This document shows positions 58,769 through 64,000 of a DNA stretch of 64,000 nt, in pieces. Position 1 is the stretch's first letter, and every line of letters begins with the position of its first letter. The notes beneath the pieces were generated by a model. That model was not told the origin of the DNA. It did not search any database and saw nothing but the letters and a program-made list of their open reading frames with translations. The position numbers were made by a program, and so were the translations under genes. Source of the DNA: Poriferisodalis sp965204125 (GTDB lineage Bacteria > Actinomycetota > Acidimicrobiia > Acidimicrobiales > Poriferisodalaceae); the NCBI RefSeq assembly GCF_965204125.1, contig NZ_OZ241968.1:1922001-1986000 (forward strand), written 5' to 3'.

Positions 58769-60112
58769 GTGGGGAGCACACTGAAACCACGGACGCGGTC
58801 CCGTTCTCGAACCGCAGCAATCATGATGGCGCTGCTGCTGGGGATGGCAGCGGCGTGCGCGACGAGCGACGATGAGCCCGCAGTCGCTGAACCGGCGGCG
58901 ACCGAGGCCGAGGCGGCGCCTGCCCCTGCCGACGAGCCAGCCGACGACAGCGACGCAGCGCCCGAACCCACCGAAGCACCTGCGACCACCGCGCCGGACG
59001 AGCCCGCCGAGCCGTCGGGGGAGCCGGTGCGCATCGGGATCCTGTTCTCCAACAGCGGTCCCGCTGGCATCTTCGGCCAGCCCACGGCCAACATCGCAGA
59101 GTTCATCGAAGAGGACATCAATGTCGCTGGCGGCATCAACGGCCGACCGGTCGAGACGTTCCTCGCCGACGACGCCACCGATCCCGCCGTCGGGCGCCAG
59201 GCAATGGAGCAGCTCATCGAATCGGACGGCGTCGACGTGGTGCTCGGCACCCATTCCAGCGCGACACGTGAAGCCGCCAAGCCGCTCGCCGAGGATGCCG
59301 GCGTGCTGTACATCTACGCAGCCCTCTACGAGGGCGGCGAGTGCTCGCCAGTGATGTTCAACACGGGCGAGGTGCCCAGCCAGCAGCTCGCACCGGTCAT
59401 CCCGTGGATGATGGACGAGACCGGCGGCAACACCTGGTTCCTGCTCGGCAACGACTACGTGTGGCCTCGGCGGAGCTTCGAGCTTGCCCGGCAGTACATC
59501 GAAGCCGCAGGCGGCGAAGTGGTGGGCGAGGAATACGTCCCGCTCGGCACCCAGGACTTCTCCTCTGTCGCCCAGCAGATCGCAGGCTCGGGCGCAGACC
59601 TGATCTTCCCGGCGCTCGTCGGCGGCGACGCCATCGCCTTCGAGACCCAGGCGGTCGACTTCGGCATCGGCCAAAGCGCCATCCCGCGGCTCGCGAACAT
59701 CTATGAGGAGAACGTGCTCGGAGCGATGGGACCGTCGGTCACCGCCGGCATGCGGGTCACGCTGGGCTACTTCAAGGAAGTGGACAACCCTGCCAACAAC
59801 GCATTCGTGGCTCGCTACTTCGAGCAGTTCGGGGCTGACGCGCCGCCGCACATGACCTTCAGCTCGCACATCTATGACGCCGCGTTGCTGTATGCGGCCG
59901 CGGCGAACGCTGCGGGCAGCACCGACACGGCGGCTGTCGCAGCGGCCCTCGAAGGACTGTCGCTCTCGACGCCGACTGGCGACATCACCGTCTCCGGCAG
60001 CCGTCACCTCGCGCAGCCGATCTATGTGGCGGAGATCCAGTCCGACGGCTCACAGCTCATCGTCCAGTCGTTCCCGGCGGTGGAGCCTGACGAGACCTGC
60101 AGTCCCGAGTGA
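58769..60112 (+). CDS. ABC transporter substrate-binding lipoprotein, urea/short-chain-amide type (UrtA/LivK-like)
   Basis: A 447-residue lipoprotein. GTG 58769 is chosen for the GGGGGAGG site 8 bases upstream; an in-frame ATG at 58730 would place the start inside the operator and is unlikely. The signal peptide ends at a lipobox (IMMALLLGMAAACATS). A Pro/Ala/Glu/Asp-rich linker of about 60 residues follows, then the binding domain VRIGILFSNSGPAGIFGQPTANIAEFIEEDINVAGGINGR, with DDATDPAVGRQAMEQLIE, TWFLLGNDYVWPRRSFELAR and EEYVPLGTQDFSSVAQQI, close to UrtA/AmiC. It delivers its ligand to the permeases encoded next. Urea, formamide or another short amide is the likely ligand class. Confidence 0.87.
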   Translation: MGSTLKPRTRSRSRTAAIMMALLLGMAAACATSDDEPAVAEPAATEAEAAPAPADEPADDSDAAPEPTEAPATTAPDEPAEPSGEPVRIGILFSNSGPAGIFGQPTANIAEFIEEDINVAGGINGRPVETFLADDATDPAVGRQAMEQLIESDGVDVVLGTHSSATREAAKPLAEDAGVLYIYAALYEGGECSPVMFNTGEVPSQQLAPVIPWMMDETGGNTWFLLGNDYVWPRRSFELARQYIEAAGGEVVGEEYVPLGTQDFSSVAQQIAGSGADLIFPALVGGDAIAFETQAVDFGIGQSAIPRLANIYEENVLGAMGPSVTAGMRVTLGYFKEVDNPANNAFVARYFEQFGADAPPHMTFSSHIYDAALLYAAAANAAGSTDTAAVAAALEGLSLSTPTGDITVSGSRHLAQPIYVAEIQSDGSQLIVQSFPAVEPDETCSPE

Positions 60113-60221
60113 ACGCGCACATCATGAGCCTTCCCGCGGAGCCGCCTGTTGCTTCCCGCTCTTGTTCGCTTCGCTCACGGGCCGCTCGGGCCCGGGCGGC
60201 TCAGCCTCGTAGCTCAGTCCC

Positions 60222-61076
60222 TTGGATGCGCTGACGCTCGAACTGCTCAACGGGCTGAGTCTGTTCGCGACGCTTGCGATCGTCGCGCTCGGCCTCGGCA
60301 TTGTGTTCGGGCTGATGGGGATCATCAACCTCGCCCACGGCGAGTTCGTGATGATCGGGGCGTACGTCGCCTACGTCACTCACGCCAACGGGCTCAGCCA
60401 CTGGCTGTCGCTGCCGCTGGCCGCAGTCGTGCTGTTCGTGCTGGGCGCCTGCATCGAGGTTGGGTTGATCCGACGCATCCATCGCCGGCCGGAGGTGACG
60501 ATCCTGGCCACGTTCGGCCTGTCGATCTGTCTGCGGCAGGCCGTCGAGCTGATCTTCACCAAGGACTTCCGCGGCGTTCCCAACCCGGTGCCCGGCGCGA
60601 CCCGGGCATTCGGCGTGCTCTTTCCGACATATCGCTACGTGCTGATCGGCATCGCCGTCGTCGTGGTGGTGGTGACACTGCTCGCGTTCACCCGGTCACG
60701 CTTCGGATTGACCGTCCGGGCGATCGTCGCCGACCGCGACCTCGCGGATGCCTGCGGCGTGCGCACCGGCATCGCCAACTTCTGTGCATTCGGCATCGGC
60801 GCGGCGACTGCCGGGGTCGCGGGTGCTCTGGTCGCTCCGCTGGGTGCGATCGAGCCCCAGGCCGGGCTCGCCTACCTGCCCGGGGCGTTCCTGGTGGTGA
60901 TCGTCGGCGGCTTCAACCGGCTGTGGGGCGTGATCGCAGGAGCGCTGGTGGTGGCGGCGGTGCAGACCGGTGTCATCCACTTCTACGACGCCGTCTGGGC
61001 GCAGATCGCCTCGCTTGCTCTCGCGGTGCTGATGCTGCAGCTTCGCCGGGTGCCCGTCGAGGGGGCCGCGGCATGA
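60222..61076 (+). CDS. ABC transporter permease, UrtB/LivH-like
   Basis: A 284-residue permease with about eight hydrophobic segments: LELLNGLSLFATLAIVALGLGIVFGLMGIINLAHGEFVMIGAYVAYV, ATFGLSICLRQAVELIFTKDFRGVPNPVPG (a segment typical of UrtB) and RSRFGLTVRAIVADRDLADACGVRT. The only in-frame start that fits is TTG 60222, with a weak ribosome site, so the start is uncertain. The 109 bases before it contain no gene. Its stop overlaps the next start (ATGA). Confidence 0.85.
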   Translation: MDALTLELLNGLSLFATLAIVALGLGIVFGLMGIINLAHGEFVMIGAYVAYVTHANGLSHWLSLPLAAVVLFVLGACIEVGLIRRIHRRPEVTILATFGLSICLRQAVELIFTKDFRGVPNPVPGATRAFGVLFPTYRYVLIGIAVVVVVVTLLAFTRSRFGLTVRAIVADRDLADACGVRTGIANFCAFGIGAATAGVAGALVAPLGAIEPQAGLAYLPGAFLVVIVGGFNRLWGVIAGALVVAAVQTGVIHFYDAVWAQIASLALAVLMLQLRRVPVEGAAA

Positions 61077-62848
61077 GGCGCGCACTCGCCCTCGGCGCGG
61101 CCTGTGCAGTCGTGGCAGCGGCATTCAGCGGCGCATTCGGCGGCTACCGCTCGGGACAGCTCTCGCTGTTCCTGGTATTCGCCGCGCTCGCCGTCAGCCT
61201 CGATTTCGTGTGGGGCTACTCCGGCATCCTCTCGCTGGGCCAGCTGCTGCCCTTCGGCATCGCTGCGTACACGTCGGCGAAGGTCGCCGCCGCGGCGCCG
61301 TCGCTGAGCGTGCCGATGCTTGTCGGCTCCGCTGCGGTGGGCGCCGGTGTCGCCGCGGCCCTCGGCGTGGCGATGCTGCGACGCCGGCCGTCCGCGGTCG
61401 TGGTGGGCCTGCTCACGCTGGTGCTGTCGCTCACGCTGGAGCAGCTCGCCGAGCAGTGGCGAGACCTCACGGGAGGCTTCAACGGGCTGACCGGCGTCCC
61501 CCGCCTCGGCGCCTTCGGGATCGAACTCTCCGATACAGCGCAGGATGTCGCGATCAGTGTGCTGGCCATCGTTGCGATCACCGTGGTCGGCACGCTGCTC
61601 ACGCGACCGATCGGCGCGGTGCTGATCGGCATCCGTTCCAACGAGCGCCGCATGGAGGCGCTGGGCTACAAGACCGTCCAGATCAAGATCTGGGCGTTCA
61701 CCGTGGGCGGCGCGCTCGCGGGCTTCGCCGGTGCGCTGTACGTGCACCGCACAAGCTTCGTGTCGCCGCAGATCTTCGGGTTCTCGCTGGCCACCAGCGT
61801 GGTGCTGTGGACACTGGTCGGCGGGCGGGGAACCATCGTGGGCCCAGTCATCGGTGCGATGGCGATCAACTTTGCTTCCGCGACGCTGGCCGACGTCTGG
61901 CTGCAGTACTGGACGCTCGCCACCGGCCTGATCTTCGTGGCCGTCGTGGTGGTGATGCCCCATGGGCTGGTCCCCAGCGCCCAGCGGTTGGCAGGCCGGC
62001 CGGCCCGCCGCCGCCAGCAGCCGACGCTGCGGCCCGCTGCCACCGACGGTGACGCGACGTCGGGCCCAGGCGCAGGCACGCAGGCGCCGTCGGCTGCCGC
62101 TGCGGCAGTCTTCGAAGCCCGGGAAGTGCACAAGAGCTTCGGCTTCTTCCGGTTGCTCGATGGCGTCACGCTCACCATGGATGACGCTGAGCTCCGCTGC
62201 CTCATCGGGCCGAACGGCGCGGGCAAGTCCACGCTGCTCGACATCCTGTCGGGCCAGCAGGGCTGCCAGTCTGGGCGGGTGCTGGTGCTCGGCGCCGAGC
62301 ACACGGGCCGCCAAGCCTGGGAGTTCGCGAGACACGGGGTGAGTCGCAAGTTCCAGTCGCCCCAGCTCATCGACGACCTGTCTGTGGCTACGAACGTGGC
62401 CATCGCAGCCTGGGGGACTCGTTCGTCGCCCTGGAACCTGATCCGTCGCCCCTGGGCTACGGCGGTGCCGCGGCCTGCGCTGGAAGTGCTCGAACGCACG
62501 CAGCTCGGCGAGCGGCTCGACATGCGGGCGGGCGATCTCTCCCACGGAGACAAGCAGTGGCTGGAGATCGCGATGGCGGTGGCAGGGGACTGCGGGCTGC
62601 TGCTGCTCGACGAGCCGACCGCTGGCATGACGGTTGCCGAGAGCCTCGAAGCGGCCGCGCTGCTGCGTGAGCTCCACCGTTCTCATCGGCTGCCGATCGT
62701 GATCGTGGAGCACGACATGGCGTTCATCCGCGCCGTGGCCGATCGCGTCACGGTGCTCGCGCGCGGCGAGGTCATTGCCGACGGCACTGTCGCCGAGGTC
62801 GAGAGCGACCCTGATGTGCAGGCGATCTACGCGGGGGTCGACAGCTGA
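61073..62848 (+). CDS. Fused ABC permease-ATPase, UrtC/LivM-UrtD/LivG-like
   Basis: A 591-residue fusion. Residues 1 to about 315 are a LivM/UrtC permease (FLVFAALAVSLDFVWGYSGILSLGQLLPFGIAAYTSAKV, VLIGIRSNERRMEALGYKTVQIKIWAFTVGGALAGFAGALY). After an Ala/Pro/Arg-rich linker an ATPase starts at about residue 345, with Walker A GPNGAGKST (about 379), LSHGDKQWLEIAMAVAG as the signature, typical of UrtD rather than LivG, Walker B LLLLDEPTAGM and the switch His in IVEHDMAFI. ATG 61073 overlaps the UrtB-like stop. Such permease-ATPase fusions are known in HAAT transporters; here it links one membrane and one ATPase subunit covalently. Confidence 0.88.
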   Translation: MRRALALGAACAVVAAAFSGAFGGYRSGQLSLFLVFAALAVSLDFVWGYSGILSLGQLLPFGIAAYTSAKVAAAAPSLSVPMLVGSAAVGAGVAAALGVAMLRRRPSAVVVGLLTLVLSLTLEQLAEQWRDLTGGFNGLTGVPRLGAFGIELSDTAQDVAISVLAIVAITVVGTLLTRPIGAVLIGIRSNERRMEALGYKTVQIKIWAFTVGGALAGFAGALYVHRTSFVSPQIFGFSLATSVVLWTLVGGRGTIVGPVIGAMAINFASATLADVWLQYWTLATGLIFVAVVVVMPHGLVPSAQRLAGRPARRRQQPTLRPAATDGDATSGPGAGTQAPSAAAAAVFEAREVHKSFGFFRLLDGVTLTMDDAELRCLIGPNGAGKSTLLDILSGQQGCQSGRVLVLGAEHTGRQAWEFARHGVSRKFQSPQLIDDLSVATNVAIAAWGTRSSPWNLIRRPWATAVPRPALEVLERTQLGERLDMRAGDLSHGDKQWLEIAMAVAGDCGLLLLDEPTAGMTVAESLEAAALLRELHRSHRLPIVIVEHDMAFIRAVADRVTVLARGEVIADGTVAEVESDPDVQAIYAGVDS

Positions 62849-63534
62849 TGCGGTTCGAAGCGCACGGGCTGCGCTCGGGCTACGGCAGCGTGCCGGTGCT
62901 GCACGGCATCAGCTTCGGTGTCGCCCAAGGGGAGATCGTGGCGCTGGTCGGACGCAACGGCGCCGGCAAGACGACTCTGGTCCGCACGATGATCGGCTTG
63001 CTGAGGGCGACCGGCGGGCAGATCAGGCTCGATGGCGCCGACATCACGCGGGTGCCGCCCTCTCGCCGTGTTCGGGCCGGGCTGCGAGCTGCTTTCCAGG
63101 AGCGCTCGCTGTTCAGCCAGCTCTCGGTGGGCGACAACCTGCGGCTGAGCGGGCATCCGGCGGCCGAGCACGGCCGCGTGCTGGCAATGTTCGGCGAGTC
63201 GTTGGCGGGACGCGAGGCTCAGCGAGCGGGCACCCTCTCGGGTGGCGAGCAGAAGATGCTCGCGGCGGCGTCGGCGCTCGCTTCGACTGCGTCCATCCTG
63301 CTGATGGACGAGCCGACTGAGGGCTTGCAGCCCTCGAATGTCGAGTTGCTCAGCGACGCCCTCGCGGTGGCGAGGCAGGAGGGCCGCGGCGTGCTGCTGG
63401 TGGAGCAGCACCTGGCGCTGGCGCTGCGGCTGGCCGACCGGTTCATCGTGCTCGAGAAGGGCGAGATCGTCGACACAGGCACTGCCGGCGAGGCCGGTCT
63501 GGCGGACCGACTGTCGGGCCGCCTCGCCCTATGA
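62848..63534 (+). CDS. ABC transporter ATPase, UrtE/LivF-like
   Basis: A 228-residue ATPase: GLRSGYGSVPVLHGISFGV, Walker A GRNGAGKTT, LSGGEQKMLAAASALASTASILLMDEPTEGLQPSNVELL and VLLVEQHLALALRLADRF. The Walker B region DEPTEGLQP is typical of UrtE/LivF. Its start shares one base with the previous stop (TGATG). With the fused UrtC-UrtD protein, UrtB and the binding protein it completes the importer. The 88 bases to the amidase gene hold no other feature I can see. Confidence 0.9.
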   Translation: MRFEAHGLRSGYGSVPVLHGISFGVAQGEIVALVGRNGAGKTTLVRTMIGLLRATGGQIRLDGADITRVPPSRRVRAGLRAAFQERSLFSQLSVGDNLRLSGHPAAEHGRVLAMFGESLAGREAQRAGTLSGGEQKMLAAASALASTASILLMDEPTEGLQPSNVELLSDALAVARQEGRGVLLVEQHLALALRLADRFIVLEKGEIVDTGTAGEAGLADRLSGRLAL

Positions 63535-63622
63535 GGTCAACCCAGCGAGACCGAACCAGCCTGATCAGCCCAAACACATCAGTCATGCGACAACAGACGA
63601 CCAAGTACAAAGGACGGCAACC

Positions 63623-64000
63623 ATGACCGAACCGACCCAGATGAGCCTCGCCGCGGCAGCGCAGGCCATCAGAGCCCGAGATCTGAGTGCGGTCGAGTTG
63701 CTCGACGCCTGCCTCGCGAGCATCGAGCGGACGGAGTCCACGGTCAACGCATTTGCCTCGATCGGGGCTGATGCTGCGCGTGCGGTGGCCCAACAGCTCG
63801 ACGGCGGAGGGATCGCCGGCCCGCTGCACGGCGTGCCCATCGCCCTCAAGGACCTGTTCTTCACCGAAGGCGTTCCGACAGAGGCGAATTGCGAAGCCCT
63901 GCGGGGATTCGTGCCAGACCACGACGCCACGGTCGTGCATCGCCTACGTCAGGCCGGTGCCGTGATCGTCGGCAAGACCAACACGCACGAGTTGGCGTTC
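63623..64000 (+). CDS. Amidase signature family enzyme, 5' part only
   Basis: 126 codons are present and the frame is open at the right edge. ATG 63623 follows an AAAGGA site. The N-terminus (LAAAAQAIRARDLSAVELLDACLASIERTESTVNAFASI) and the catalytic Lys region GPLHGVPIALKDLFFTEGVPTEANCEAL are typical of amidase/GatA-type enzymes; the Ser-Gly signature lies beyond the window. Placed behind an amide/urea-type importer, it would hydrolyse the imported amide to acid and ammonia, giving the locus its likely purpose. Confidence 0.85.
   Translation, partial: MTEPTQMSLAAAAQAIRARDLSAVELLDACLASIERTESTVNAFASIGADAARAVAQQLDGGGIAGPLHGVPIALKDLFFTEGVPTEANCEALRGFVPDHDATVVHRLRQAGAVIVGKTNTHELAF

Noticed and set aside
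60149..61072. N-terminal extension of the permease-ATPase fusion back to 60149
   Set aside because: That part is an out-of-frame reading of the UrtB-like gene; ATG 61073 overlaps the UrtB stop and begins a normal LivM-type permease.
1..64000. Insertion sequences, prophage genes, tRNA or rRNA genes
   Set aside because: No transposase or integrase motif, terminal inverted repeats, tRNA cloverleaf or rRNA segment was recognised by eye; a covariance-model scan would be decisive for small RNAs.

Overview
The window is high-GC bacterial DNA with short intergenic gaps, many GTG starts and frequent ATGA/GTGA/TGATG overlaps. Four luciferase-like (LLM/F420-type) flavoproteins, two CaiB/BaiF CoA transferases, a cytochrome P450, an ECF sigma factor, an AddAB-like pair and a CWB2/fibronectin-III surface protein point to an actinobacterium. 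An Acidimicrobiia-like, possibly marine or host-associated organism is my best guess, but this is inferred from gene content only; no rRNA or tRNA gene was seen.

Layout. 1-10916: a type I-G (formerly I-U) CRISPR-Cas locus, with the 3' part of cas3 (C-terminal HD domain), csx17, csb1, csb2, a cas4-cas1 fusion, cas2, a leader and a 39-repeat array. 10983-12002: membrane-anchored molybdopterin oxidoreductase. 12209-19367 (minus): a seven-gene operon with a thiY/NMT1-type ABC importer (SBP, two permeases, ATPase), an LLM flavoprotein, a dihydropyrimidinase/hydantoinase and a beta-ureidopropionase, read as uptake and reductive breakdown of pyrimidines or related cyclic ureides. 19493-25405 (plus): MFS carrier, P450, LLM enzyme, TauD-type dioxygenase and CoA transferase. 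25440-27591: ECF sigma factor with its own candidate promoter and a membrane partner. 27655-30197: LLM enzyme and amidase. 30173-37281 (minus): AddA/AddB-like helicase-nuclease. 37326-42594 (minus): small retropepsin-like protein, LLM enzyme and a TRAP transporter (DctPMQ). 42677-49480: thioesterase, a UspA-like/receiver fusion, CoA transferase, SDR, methyltransferase and an orphan LivHM permease pair. 49529-51651: methylthioadenosine salvage pair (MtaD-type deaminase plus nucleoside phosphorylase). 51713-56680: a 1655-residue surface protein with three CWB2-like repeats and twelve FnIII modules. 56823-64000: ArsR repressor, a cytoplasmic SRPBCC/periplasmic-binding-protein fusion, an operator-bearing promoter, a urea/amide-type ABC transporter (SBP, UrtB-, UrtC-UrtD- and UrtE-like) and the start of an amidase.

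Two things stand out. First, in the CRISPR array the base after the invariant 35-nt repeat is sorted into blocks along the array (11 T, 13 A, 6 G, 4 C, 1 T, 4 C from the leader outward). This looks like a fossil record of polarized repeat duplication with a mutational hotspot at the repeat-spacer junction. The leader-distal repeats also have a different hairpin sequence but keep the stem by compensating changes. Second, the amide/urea-type transporter locus carries a soluble copy of its own binding protein fused behind an SRPBCC domain and placed next to an ArsR regulator, with a perfect 8-bp inverted repeat over the promoter of the transporter operon. This is a candidate ligand-sensing regulatory module that I do not recognise as described.
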